64,000 nucleotides of DNA, taken from assembly GCA_040384865.1 (NCBI GenBank), contig JAZKIM010000004.1:62001-126000 (forward strand). The letters are read 5' to 3'. The number at the start of each line of letters is the position of its first letter. Position 1 is the first letter of the stretch. The notes beneath the pieces are model-generated. The model was given only the letters and a program-made list of their open reading frames with translations. It had not been told where the DNA came from and made no database searches. This DNA is from JBDKLC01 sp040384865. Lineage in GTDB: Bacteria; Patescibacteriota; Minisyncoccia; Phycocordibacterales; CAIZLB01. Below, piece by piece: positions 42,342-51,674 of the stretch. Made by a program: the position numbers and the translations under genes.

Positions 42342-43343
42342 ATGGATATTAAATTTAAGGGAAAAATTGAGAGTTTAATAGCGGAAATAAAGAGTAGATA
42401 CGATTTACGTTTTATTGATATTGGTTTAGAAAAAGGTGCAAAGTTCTATATTTTTGGAGGAGTACTTCGAGATATGATTTTGGATAAACCATGGAAAGAG
42501 ATTGACGTTCGAGTTTTTATAAACGAACCATATCCAAAGAGAGATGATGTGATGGAACAGATATTAAGCGAGGCAGGTATTAATATTTCTTCAAAAATCC
42601 CTTTTGGTGAATCATTTACTGTATATAGATTTGTTCCACCTAATAGTAAGTCTAAGGTAGATATTGATCTTAGTGTTATAAGTAAAGACTTTTCTGTCGG
42701 CCCTGATTTTACGATTAATGGATTATATTTGGATTTTGTAACTCATGAATTAATTGATCCACATAATGCTATTCAAGCTATAGAAGAAAAAGTTATCAAG
42801 ACGGCGCTGGAGCCAATACAACAATTTAAGAATGAACCCTGGATGATATTCAGAGCTGTTAAAGCGGCGTGTCAATTTGATTTTAATATAGAGCAAAAAA
42901 CATTGCAGGGGATGAAAGTCAATGCATCACTTGCAGAAGGAATGATGCAATCAATCGTTGATAAGAGTATGGGAGGAATGACAGAATGGCTCCTTGGAAA
43001 CATGCTTCGAGGTCTTAAATATAACGCAAAGAAATTTGTTGATATTTGGAATGAGACCGGGATTACCCTTATTTTTGTAAAGTTTATTGCGAAGAATTAT
43101 GGGAGTACCTCGAATGACATTAAAATTACGAATCCTTTTGTGTTGGGGAGACATGACGGTTTTGAAGATAACTTAAATATATTTTTCAGTGAGGTATCAG
43201 TTGCTGTAGATAAAGAAAATCCTGAAAAAGTATTCCGCAAGATATTAGATTTGTTCGAAATAGATAAGCCGAAACAGTTTGAGGATTTTATAATCGATCC
43301 TTCGAAGCTGAGGTTTATTAAAAATATAGATATTTTGGTTTGA
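42342..43343 (+). CDS. class II CCA-adding enzyme/poly(A) polymerase-like nucleotidyltransferase
   Basis: The 333-residue product has FGGVLRDMILDKPWKEIDVRV, FTINGLYLDF and IDPHNAIQAIEEKVIKTAL, the pattern of the tRNA nucleotidyltransferase/poly(A) polymerase family. However, the second metal-binding Asp of the DxD motif is Arg (DVR), and the C-terminal part is short. It may be an unusual or inactive member. TATACT lies ten bases before the ATG. The gene is AT-rich, unlike its GC-rich neighbours. Confidence 0.72.
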   Translation: MDIKFKGKIESLIAEIKSRYDLRFIDIGLEKGAKFYIFGGVLRDMILDKPWKEIDVRVFINEPYPKRDDVMEQILSEAGINISSKIPFGESFTVYRFVPPNSKSKVDIDLSVISKDFSVGPDFTINGLYLDFVTHELIDPHNAIQAIEEKVIKTALEPIQQFKNEPWMIFRAVKAACQFDFNIEQKTLQGMKVNASLAEGMMQSIVDKSMGGMTEWLLGNMLRGLKYNAKKFVDIWNETGITLIFVKFIAKNYGSTSNDIKITNPFVLGRHDGFEDNLNIFFSEVSVAVDKENPEKVFRKILDLFEIDKPKQFEDFIIDPSKLRFIKNIDILV

Positions 43344-43414
43344 TATACTTTCCATATGAAAAGCCCACCAGTTTGAGGTCCTTGTGGGAGCTTTCACTTG
43401 TGAGGCGTAAACCG

Positions 43415-43795
43415 TTAAACTTTGAGTGCGGCCTGATCGAGTAGATTGATGAGCGCACTTCTCGCAAAGCCCCATGTAGAGGCTAGTTCGTCGAAGTGGT
43501 ACACGATTCTGTTTCCACGAGGATCAAAGTGTCCATCGGGGCAGCTTCGCAGGTCATCCATTGATTGCTCTGCGCGGAGTCCAAAGTAATCCCAACCTTT
43601 GAATGTTTGCAGCAGGGCAACCTTGAATTTACCGCTCAACATCTTGTACATGAGACAGACTGCTTGATAATTTTTTGCTCGTGGAGAGGGGCAGTCCGTT
43701 GTGATATCGAACGCAGCGACGGGAGTGAGATTGACCCACGCCTCATCGTCAAAGAGTTCAATGCGTGCCAATTTACCGACTCTAATCTTTCTCAT
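43415..43795 (-). CDS. hypothetical protein, 126 residues
   Basis: I use the ATG at 43795 (MRKIRVGKLARIELFDDEAW) because the longer reading adds 55 poorly protein-like residues that run toward the divergent gene. The protein ends ARSALINLLDQAALKV and has no motif I recognise. It is divergent from the radical SAM gene. Confidence 0.55.
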   Translation of the reverse strand: MRKIRVGKLARIELFDDEAWVNLTPVAAFDITTDCPSPRAKNYQAVCLMYKMLSGKFKVALLQTFKGWDYFGLRAEQSMDDLRSCPDGHFDPRGNRIVYHFDELASTWGFARSALINLLDQAALKV

Positions 43796-43959
43796 TTGGA
43801 ATAAATTGTTGTGCTGGATTTCCAGCGGGGTTTGTGTGCTTTGTTTGGCGGTATGATACCGAAAAAGGCTCTGTTTGACAACTCTTAAAAGTCCTTGTAC
43901 TTTAAGGTCAGATTTCCGAATCGATAATTCAAAACCAAACCTCAACCGGAACCTTACCA

Positions 43960-45804
43960 ATGAAATATTCCCTCATCGCGCCACTTATGGTGGCGCTCCT
44001 CATTAAGCTGGAAGTCTTGGAAACACTTCCTGACTTTTCGTCCTGGTCTGACCCGACAAAGGTCCGCTGGAGCGAAGAACAGAACACCTACCTCGACCAT
44101 TCTTTGGAAGGGGAACACTGGGCGCTTTGCGCAATCTTGTCCAGCGGCAAGCGGATGTCGGAACCGACAAAGGTTCCGATGAAAAAGTCACTTGCACTGA
44201 CAATCCGCACCGACCTCTTTTATCGCAAGACCACTTATATTGCGGTAACCATGCTCGGTATGGTGCGTTCGATCGAACGCAAACAGTCGCGGCGACTCGT
44301 ACTCGTGAATGTTGAGCAGATGCTTAACGAACAGGCCGGTGATCTACAGCAATATCGCGTATGGCCACACCTCGGCCTCATCTTCGTCGGCACAGTTGCC
44401 GACGAAGAAGGGTACGAAGTCGTCATCTGGGACGAATACGCTAAAGGCAATGTGCCTTTGGAAAAACTCGTTCAGGAAGGCGACATCGTCGGCCTCAGTC
44501 TCGTTGTCACCGGAATGGATCGCGGTATGATGCTCGCACGCCGGGCCAAAGAACTTGGCGCAGCCTGTGTCATCGCCGGGAATGACTCGGCGATCTTCCG
44601 TGCTAACCAGGTGATGGCTCAAAATGATCGACCGATCGACGCGGTCTTCACGACAAACAGTCTGACCGCGGTCAGGCAGTTTCTGCGAGAAATTGGCAGA
44701 ACGCCGATCGAAGAGCTCGACATCCCAGGTGTTCAGATGACAGCGCGTGGCGAAGTGCGTTCAAACGAACGTGATCAACTGCTCATCGAACAAGAAGCTC
44801 GAAAGAGCAGCGAGTTCAATAGTGACGACGTGTTCGTTGTGCCGAAGTTGGAGCTCTACCCGCACTGGGAAGAGCTATGGACTAACTACCGCGCGACCTT
44901 CGGTCACAAGCACTCGAACCCGAAGACGGTGAAGAATGCAATTTCTCTCTTTGCCCAAGGGTGTACTCGCACCCGCGGTAGTGATGTGTGTCTTTACTGC
45001 ACCATCGCCGGCGTCGCAGATTTGCGTACGCCGTCGGAAGAAATTGTTCGACGCACCATTGAAGCGTACGATAAGTTCGGTATCGACATGCTCTACAACG
45101 CGACAGATAGCGTTTATGAAATGGCGAAAGTCGTGAGTCAGCTCCAGAGGCTCGGTGCTTCGTGGAAGTCGATGACGATCTACGGCCGAGCACAAGGTAT
45201 CGCTCGTGCCCCACACCTCATTGAAGAATGGCAAAAAGTTGCGACGGAGCGACTACTCGTTAACGTCGGAATGGATTCCGGCAGTGACGAGATTCTTCAT
45301 AAGGGGATCGTTAAATCTTCGACTGATGTGCTGGGCAGCCGTCTTGCTGAAAACCGAAACGCGGTGAAGTACATTCGACAGTCTGGTGCGCATCTGCACT
45401 ACTCACTCATCTTCGGTTCACCTGGAGAGACACTCGAAACGTGCGAAAGTAGCATCGAGTTTCTCGAATGGACGATCGAGGTTCTTGGTAGTCAGCTCGA
45501 CATCTGCGAGACCGACGTCTTCTGGCTGAACTTCGGTTCGCCGGCAAGCCGGATATTCCGTGAGTATGCGTTCGCCGTGTACCTTGCGAGTCTCGCGGGG
45601 AAGACAATCGAGCGCGATGAGTGGCAGCGGGATTTTGCGCAGTATGCTAACGAACTTGTTGTGCCACAGTCAGTGGAGGAGTCGTGGTATCGCCACTTCA
45701 CCAACATCGAGTACGAGACGGCGCAGTTGTTCAATCAGCGTGCGGCCGAGATCATGTCGCGACACACGGGGAGTATTAGGGGGCGAGCCTTTAGGCCTGC
45801 CTAA
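43960..45804 (+). CDS. radical SAM protein with a B12-binding-like N-terminal domain
   Basis: The 614-residue product has an unrecognised start of about 90 residues. A B12-binding-like Rossmann part follows (residues about 110-260: RRLVLVNVEQM, GDIVGLSLVVTGMDRGMM, AACVIAGND). The radical SAM domain has cysteines at 335, 344 and 347 (GCTRTRGSDVCLYC), a CX8CX2C spacing instead of the usual CX3CX2C. GMDSGSDEILHKGI and HYSLIFGSPGET support the radical SAM fold. It could be a methyltransferase or ring-forming enzyme. An EamA exporter gene is convergent. Confidence 0.8.
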   Translation: MKYSLIAPLMVALLIKLEVLETLPDFSSWSDPTKVRWSEEQNTYLDHSLEGEHWALCAILSSGKRMSEPTKVPMKKSLALTIRTDLFYRKTTYIAVTMLGMVRSIERKQSRRLVLVNVEQMLNEQAGDLQQYRVWPHLGLIFVGTVADEEGYEVVIWDEYAKGNVPLEKLVQEGDIVGLSLVVTGMDRGMMLARRAKELGAACVIAGNDSAIFRANQVMAQNDRPIDAVFTTNSLTAVRQFLREIGRTPIEELDIPGVQMTARGEVRSNERDQLLIEQEARKSSEFNSDDVFVVPKLELYPHWEELWTNYRATFGHKHSNPKTVKNAISLFAQGCTRTRGSDVCLYCTIAGVADLRTPSEEIVRRTIEAYDKFGIDMLYNATDSVYEMAKVVSQLQRLGASWKSMTIYGRAQGIARAPHLIEEWQKVATERLLVNVGMDSGSDEILHKGIVKSSTDVLGSRLAENRNAVKYIRQSGAHLHYSLIFGSPGETLETCESSIEFLEWTIEVLGSQLDICETDVFWLNFGSPASRIFREYAFAVYLASLAGKTIERDEWQRDFAQYANELVVPQSVEESWYRHFTNIEYETAQLFNQRAAEIMSRHTGSIRGRAFRPA

Positions 45805-45857
45805 GAGGACAAGCTCCTTAGAAAACAGCGGGGCCTTCAACGAAAGTTGGAGGTCCT

Positions 45858-45905
45858 GTTTTTATATAAAAACGCAGCCACCCCTTTCAGGATGGCCGCT
45901 ATGTT
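45858..45905. terminator. terminator between the radical SAM and EamA genes
   Basis: On the minus strand AGCGGCCATCC pairs with GGTGGCTGC and is followed by TTTTT. The plus strand also has a T run after the stem. Confidence 0.75.
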
Positions 45906-46753
45906 TTTTGCCCCTCAGACTTCACAACCCAACGGCTGAGGTAGCCGGTCGCAATGAGTGCGACTATGACCCCACCCCACTGAAGTGGTGATAGTTTCTC
46001 ACCGAGCAGTATTCCCGCGACGATGATCACCGCAAGGGTTTCACCTTGAGCAAGGACGCTTGCCACTTCGACGGGCAAATTGTCGAAGGCGACGAGATTT
46101 GCCAGCCAGTAGAGGAAACCACCGACGAAGGCAAAGGCGATGATCGCCAACCGCAGTTCAGCGTTTTCGTTGACTGCCGACCAGGAAGCGTCGAGACTTC
46201 CGATGACTCCGATTGTGCCAATGCCGACTGATCCCCAAAAGCATCGATGCATCGAGGATGACTTTGCCCGTACGATCAGCTCGTACAGGATACCGTTCGT
46301 GGCGGTAGCGAGGAGACTCCAGAGCAATCCGGTCATATTGAAGTTTCCGTTCCAGCGGGCGGCGATGATACCGCTCAGCATAAGACAGAAACAAATGATC
46401 GGCGCAGTGGAAACCTTTTTGCCAAAGATCCAGGCAATGAAGAAGTTCACTGCCGGAGTCGTTGCGATGATGATAATCGTTGGTCCCGCGCCCCACTCGC
46501 GAATGCCTTTGAATAGGCCGAGTGATGCGAAGGGGACGCAGAGCGCGATCAAGTACGTGTACTTGTCGGTGGTTGCGACCCGTCCGCGCAGGAGTAGGAA
46601 CGCGAGAATGGCGGTGAGCCAGCCGCGCATTGCGAGCAACTGTTCGGGTGTTTGTGACTTCAGTACATTGACGAAAGGAAGGGCAAGCCCCGCTGTTAGC
46701 CAAATACCGATGACTCCGAGGAGCCCGAGAGAGACATGGTGTTTGGGGCGCAC
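45899..46753 (-). CDS. EamA/DMT-family transporter
   Basis: The 284-residue protein has about ten hydrophobic segments in two EamA repeats (for example VGIWLTAGLALPFVNVL-like start, TTPAVNFFIAWIFGKKVS and ETLAVIIVAGILLGEKLS). Such transporters export small metabolites. The start is GTG, with a strong Shine-Dalgarno sequence (AAGGAGGTG, five bases upstream), which is rare in this window. GC-rich codon use suggests horizontal transfer together with the radical SAM gene. Confidence 0.88.
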   Translation of the reverse strand: MRPKHHVSLGLLGVIGIWLTAGLALPFVNVLKSQTPEQLLAMRGWLTAILAFLLLRGRVATTDKYTYLIALCVPFASLGLFKGIREWGAGPTIIIIATTPAVNFFIAWIFGKKVSTAPIICFCLMLSGIIAARWNGNFNMTGLLWSLLATATNGILYELIVRAKSSSMHRCFWGSVGIGTIGVIGSLDASWSAVNENAELRLAIIAFAFVGGFLYWLANLVAFDNLPVEVASVLAQGETLAVIIVAGILLGEKLSPLQWGGVIVALIATGYLSRWVVKSEGQKT

Positions 46754-46938
46754 GAGAGCACCTCCTTTCTTGTTAAAATTGTTTTGAGCAAGGTTACGCG
46801 AATGCGTGCCTGGGGCTATAGTGCAATAAAATTAAGATTTTGTACAGATGCAAAATATGGAGGTTATTAGACCAGGTTAGAGCCTCTTTTGATAAGGATT
46901 GATTTAATTATATAAATAGTTGATGATATAAAATACTT

Positions 46939-47799
46939 ATGACAAGTCACGAATCTATAAATCGTTTTGATGTGGGTGATAACGGAGAGATAAGAGAAAG
47001 ACTCTCTATAATTCAAGAGTCAGTGAGAGAAATTCAAGAAACTTATCCAGAGGTTGTCGGTTTCCTCATGTTTGGTTCAATGGTAAAAGGTTATGCAACT
47101 GAAGAAAGTGATATCGATGGAAGAATCATAATTGATGTAGAGCAGATTCATGATAAAAATTCTAATACAGTGACTGTTATAGGGTGGAGGTCATTAAAAA
47201 ATGATGCCGGTGCCTTATCAGTAAAAGAAAGAGGATTGAGCCCTTCTAGTATTCACGCCCGCTTTGAAGACGCCACAAAGAAAAGATATGAAGATTTGAT
47301 AAAAGATAAATTTAAGTTGGGTATATCAAAATTAAGTGATGAACAGGTTAGACACATAGAAGCTTTACCTATATCTTTCGAAGCTCTCGATAAAATATTA
47401 AAGATTTGGAGAGATAATGTTGCGGAGTTCAAGGCGATAGAGGATGCGGATAAAAAGATCAGGAAAAAGCATAAAAAAGAAGAACTGTCTGATGAGGATA
47501 TGGCTTTTTTGATGCGAGAGAAGAGTTTTAAACTTCCAGAAAAAAACATACAGGCTTCAGAATATCTTTCGCAACTATTCTTTTTAAGTGTCGGTTCGAG
47601 TAATATTCGTCCTTACCGTGCCTATATTATTAAGAAGCTTTTTTCTTACGGAGAAATTGGGAAAGAAATGTGGACACATATTATTAGCTATACAGAAATT
47701 ATGGAAAGAAGGCTGGTGGATGAAGAGAAAAAAGAAGGTGAGGCTCTCAGCGTAAAATATCCCAGAACACTGGAAGATGCGAAGTATATTTATGGTTAA
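46939..47799 (+). CDS. nucleotidyltransferase (polymerase beta superfamily) protein
   Basis: The 286-residue product has FLMFGSMVKGYATEESDIDG near residues 42-61, the GS-x-D-x-D motif of Pol-beta-type nucleotidyltransferases. The remaining 200 residues are helical and unrecognised. Family members modify proteins, drugs or RNA, and some are toxin-antitoxin partners (MNT). No HEPN partner is adjacent. TATAAA lies six bases before the ATG. The DNA is AT-rich, in contrast to the cluster before it. Confidence 0.78.
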   Translation: MTSHESINRFDVGDNGEIRERLSIIQESVREIQETYPEVVGFLMFGSMVKGYATEESDIDGRIIIDVEQIHDKNSNTVTVIGWRSLKNDAGALSVKERGLSPSSIHARFEDATKKRYEDLIKDKFKLGISKLSDEQVRHIEALPISFEALDKILKIWRDNVAEFKAIEDADKKIRKKHKKEELSDEDMAFLMREKSFKLPEKNIQASEYLSQLFFLSVGSSNIRPYRAYIIKKLFSYGEIGKEMWTHIISYTEIMERRLVDEEKKEGEALSVKYPRTLEDAKYIYG

Positions 47800-47968
47800 T
47801 TTTGGACAGGGTGGAAAATTTATCAAACCGATTAATAGAGATATGGGAGTTTATTTAAAGGTGAAATAATACTTTGGAAGCATCGTCAGTGTCGTAAATG
47901 AAAAACCTGTTATATGGATACCTTTAGCGAAAAAGAAGGTATTAAAGGAGGAAAATGGGTGGTAGAGA
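47800..47968 (+). pseudogene. possible remnant of a coding sequence
   Basis: The gap after the nucleotidyltransferase gene reads in one frame NFGQGGKFIKPINRDMGVYL, then KVK-stop, then YFGSIVSVVNEKPVIW and IPLAKKKVLKEENGW-stop. The composition is protein-like, but a TAA splits it and no good start is visible. It may be a decayed gene. I do not know the family. Confidence 0.35.
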
Positions 47969-48035
47969 GGTTAAAATAACCCTAACTAGTCGGTTTAGAA
48001 GTTGAAAGATAATGCGGTATCATATAACCTATAAT

Positions 48036-51000
48036 ATGCCTGAAAGAGTTAAATTGCATAAAGAGAATGTTGAACCTGTCGAAGGTCAGCCTATCGGAAA
48101 AAATGAGGATGTTATTGTCGATTCTGTAGAAGTAGAATCCTTACGTGAAGCGAAAGTGTTGAAGGAAAAAATTCACAAGCTCCATATTGAGGCAGAGATG
48201 ATCAAATTAAATATTGCGAACCTAACTTCTGGATACGAAGGTAAGGGTGATTCAGAAGGAGGAAATGATCAAGATCCTGAGATGCCCCAGCAAAAGGCCG
48301 AGGATCTTTTGAAAAAGGTAGATGGGCTTTTTGATACAAAAGGTAAAAAGCCAAATACTGATTTAAGTCCAGAGGATTTTATAAAACAAGCCACAAGTAT
48401 TCTTCCGCAGTTGGATGTAGCGTATAGCTACTATCTGTTTAAAAAAGAACAACTAGACAAAAGAGAGCAGGTTTTAGTTTTAGAAATAAAAGAAGCCGAG
48501 AAACATATTGTAAATAGAGCCTCGTTTAAAGATAAGGCATTAAACTTTCTTTCTGATAAAAAAGCTAAAAATAAGTTGGATCAGCTAAGAAAAGAAAAAA
48601 ATGACGTTGGTCTTGATAGTTTTCATACTTATAACCACAGGAACGCTGTGTATGCAAAAAGAAGATCTTTGATAGAGAATACAAGTGAGGTTCTTTCAGG
48701 GCAAGTTGCAACGAGCATTCAAAAATTAGCTGTGGAGTATTTTGATTTATTTAATTCCTCTCCAGAAATAACAGCATTGCAAAAGACAGCAATAATTGAA
48801 TATGTGCGTTCACAGCTTCAGGAGGATGATCCACACGATGTAATGGATGAAGTTACCAATTCCGCTTCTGATTTGATTGAAAGCAGGAGATCTTCAAGAG
48901 AGGACTTTGTATCTCATAAATTATATAAGACAGGTGATAGAAAAGATTTATCTGGCCCTTTATACTACGCCCTCATGCGCATTGAAAGCTCTGGCGCTGA
49001 TAAGTATGTTATTCAAAGGATCGTTGGATTTGATTTTGGAAAAAAAGTTGAGGAAATTTGTGAACCATTAAGATGGGCTCGCGTAAGTTCTAGAGAAATA
49101 ATTAATCAGTGTCGTGATATAAAGCAACTGGATCAAAAAGTAAGGGATTTCCTTTTTTCAATTAGTGGTGATTTATCCCATCACGATATCCTTAGAATAT
49201 GGGAGACTGCGAGAGACAATAAAGCTTTTCAAGTAGCTTTTGGCAAAAGTATTCAGGAAATTAATACCGTAACTCAAACCTGCCAAATAAATGACAAATT
49301 TTCACCTGATCACTTACCAAGAGATCTTTATCATAAATTAGTTTTAAACCTCCCACTCCATCAGTTTAATGCAGAGCTTGTTAAGGCCGTAAATGAAGGA
49401 AGGGTTACTGCAGAGGCTGTAATGAATATGCCAGATGAAATCCCTGATCTTTTGGATAACAGCGAAGGGCTACTTGCACAAATGATGAAAGCTCCAGAGA
49501 TTTTTCTTGCTTCTAAAGAAGCAGCATCATATTCAAGAGATCTGAAATCAAAATATGGAAAAAATACAGGAGCATTAAGGGTCGCCATGTCATATCTTAA
49601 ACCAAACAATACGCTGGAATCTAAAGATGCAATCTTGAAGCTGCCCAAAAAGTATCCTGGACTCATAAACACTGAAGAGAAAGAAAGTTCGAAGCTTTTG
49701 AGTCTTGTTTTTGAAAACCATGAAATATTCTTCCCACCAAGTGAACCCATCGCCCTTGCTAATAGAATAGGAGGGACGTATGGGATACAGGCGGAGAGAA
49801 TTCTTAATGGATACATTGAGTGTGCTAAAGCCGGGGTTGTTTCAGGAGAACAAACAGCTATTGTTATAGAATTTTTAGAAAACTTCAGAGTAATTTCTCC
49901 GGCGATATTGAAAGGTTACATTGAAGCTAAAAAGCTTAATCAAGAAGAACTGTATATTGCGGAACTTAAGTCCGCTGCTGAAAAAATGGTTAGCTCTGAA
50001 ATAATTTCTGAAGAACAAAGATCCAAAGAATACTACGATGATTTAATTAAGCACGTATATCCTAAAAACTCTGCAAACTTTGGTGGTTATGAGCAATCCA
50101 AGCTTTGTTCTGATAGATCAGCGGATTTAGAAAAATACAAAGTAAAAAAAAGATATGAAATAGACCTTTTTGCTTCGGGGCGAATCGATATGAAAGAGGG
50201 TGAAACTTTAAATGAAGAAAAAGTTGGAAAGGTTAAGAACGACATCCTTGCGATCCAAAGAATTTTTGAATCGGTTGAATATGACCCTGCGAAAATGATT
50301 GAACTAGTTGAGGCGAGAATAAATGAATTGTACGTCGGAGAAAATGCTGAGCTAGGAAGAGAAGAAAAACTCTTCATAATATTGGCAGAAACACTTTATG
50401 GGAATTCATCTTTAGATAGAGATATGGTAAAGCAACTGGTTGTAACTTATGAATTTGCTTTAAATGAGGACGTAAGAGATTACATAAAGGGAACTAGTGA
50501 TCGAGTTGCTTCAGCATCAAATAAGGATTATGCCCTGTTGTGTGAATTAAATGAATTTTATAACGACCGAATTAAGGAGGTTTACAGAAGAATCACGGAA
50601 AAAGCGTATGTTTCAGAGCATATACAGCAGGCAATGCCTCGATACTTTGAAATGTTGGTGCAACAAAAAGAGCAGGGTAGAAGTAAGGAATCTATCGATA
50701 AACTTCAGCTTGATAAGCTCGGTATGTCTCCGGGATTTATATCACAAATAAAAAAGGCTTTAAAAAAGAGAAATGGAAAGGAATATACAGATGAACAAGT
50801 AAAGAAAATTATATCCGCATATGAAAGAGTAGCGGGTGGTTTAACAGGAAAGAAATCGGAGTCCAGGAAATCGGGAACACAAGCGATTTACGGACAGTTA
50901 AAATCTCAAAGGGATAAAACTCGCAACGCTGTTAAAGAATTGACAGGCGAAGAGATTAATCCCGAGGAGCTTTTCTTGTCTAACGTTAACTTCGAACAAT

Positions 51001-51671
51001 TACTTCAAAGCGAGAGATCTATATCTAGTGGCGTATATAACCAAGATCAATTTGCAGCGTATACAGTAGAGAATTTAATAGGACTTTTTGATGATGAGCA
51101 AACTATAATTTCTGGAGAATTGGATAAATTCCAATCTGAGTCTGGAAATTCACGGAAGGTTCTCAATGCTTTTATAACTAAGAATAAAGAAAGTGCCAAC
51201 GCTCGAATGACAGGAGGTGTGTGTGTTGCAGCAGATAATCCTAGCAAGGATAGGAAGGTGGATAATATCTGGGATATGGAAAACTATTTCCAAATGGTTT
51301 TTCAAGATCCAGAAAGCTTAATGTGTACAGGTCTCGTACTTTTGCATGCCGAAGAGCATAATGGTGAAAATATATTGTGTGCGTCACTCAATCCCTCAAG
51401 TACATATCTATACACCGTGGATGAAAGAGCCCTGTTTGAAGGAATTATGAAGTCACTTGAAACATTTGCCAATGAAAATAACTTCTCAAAGATTGCTGTT
51501 GCGCACAATAAGGCAATTCGAACAAATAGAACGGGAGGGGAATTTGAAAAAGCTTTGGATGCACGAATAGCTGCGCAGAATGTATCAATCAACTTTGATC
51601 CACCAAAAACCTTTTCTTTCAATCCTGCGTATGTAATGACAGGGGTAAATGTTGTTTGGCAGAATAATTAG
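48036..51671 (+). CDS. very large protein of unknown function, 1211 residues
   Basis: The protein begins MPERVKLHKENVEPVEGQPI and has no signal peptide or membrane segment. The first 200 residues are rich in Lys/Glu heptad-like stretches (coiled coil likely). The long middle is helical. The last 170 residues are distinct (ARMTGGVCVAADNPS, NYFQMVFQDPES, GLVLLHAEEHNGENILCASL, IAVAHNKAIRTNRTGG) with alternating strands and helices, vaguely like an acyltransferase or cysteine-hydrolase fold. I cannot name it. TATAAC lies seven bases before the ATG. It follows the nucleotidyltransferase gene in the same direction. Confidence 0.8.
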   Translation: MPERVKLHKENVEPVEGQPIGKNEDVIVDSVEVESLREAKVLKEKIHKLHIEAEMIKLNIANLTSGYEGKGDSEGGNDQDPEMPQQKAEDLLKKVDGLFDTKGKKPNTDLSPEDFIKQATSILPQLDVAYSYYLFKKEQLDKREQVLVLEIKEAEKHIVNRASFKDKALNFLSDKKAKNKLDQLRKEKNDVGLDSFHTYNHRNAVYAKRRSLIENTSEVLSGQVATSIQKLAVEYFDLFNSSPEITALQKTAIIEYVRSQLQEDDPHDVMDEVTNSASDLIESRRSSREDFVSHKLYKTGDRKDLSGPLYYALMRIESSGADKYVIQRIVGFDFGKKVEEICEPLRWARVSSREIINQCRDIKQLDQKVRDFLFSISGDLSHHDILRIWETARDNKAFQVAFGKSIQEINTVTQTCQINDKFSPDHLPRDLYHKLVLNLPLHQFNAELVKAVNEGRVTAEAVMNMPDEIPDLLDNSEGLLAQMMKAPEIFLASKEAASYSRDLKSKYGKNTGALRVAMSYLKPNNTLESKDAILKLPKKYPGLINTEEKESSKLLSLVFENHEIFFPPSEPIALANRIGGTYGIQAERILNGYIECAKAGVVSGEQTAIVIEFLENFRVISPAILKGYIEAKKLNQEELYIAELKSAAEKMVSSEIISEEQRSKEYYDDLIKHVYPKNSANFGGYEQSKLCSDRSADLEKYKVKKRYEIDLFASGRIDMKEGETLNEEKVGKVKNDILAIQRIFESVEYDPAKMIELVEARINELYVGENAELGREEKLFIILAETLYGNSSLDRDMVKQLVVTYEFALNEDVRDYIKGTSDRVASASNKDYALLCELNEFYNDRIKEVYRRITEKAYVSEHIQQAMPRYFEMLVQQKEQGRSKESIDKLQLDKLGMSPGFISQIKKALKKRNGKEYTDEQVKKIISAYERVAGGLTGKKSESRKSGTQAIYGQLKSQRDKTRNAVKELTGEEINPEELFLSNVNFEQLLQSERSISSGVYNQDQFAAYTVENLIGLFDDEQTIISGELDKFQSESGNSRKVLNAFITKNKESANARMTGGVCVAADNPSKDRKVDNIWDMENYFQMVFQDPESLMCTGLVLLHAEEHNGENILCASLNPSSTYLYTVDERALFEGIMKSLETFANENNFSKIAVAHNKAIRTNRTGGEFEKALDARIAAQNVSINFDPPKTFSFNPAYVMTGVNVVWQNN

Positions 51672-51674
51672 AAC

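Noticed and set aside
46140..46787. Open frames on both strands over the EamA gene
   Set aside because: The minus-strand frame has clear membrane repeats, a Shine-Dalgarno sequence and a family match. The others are shadows in GC-rich DNA.
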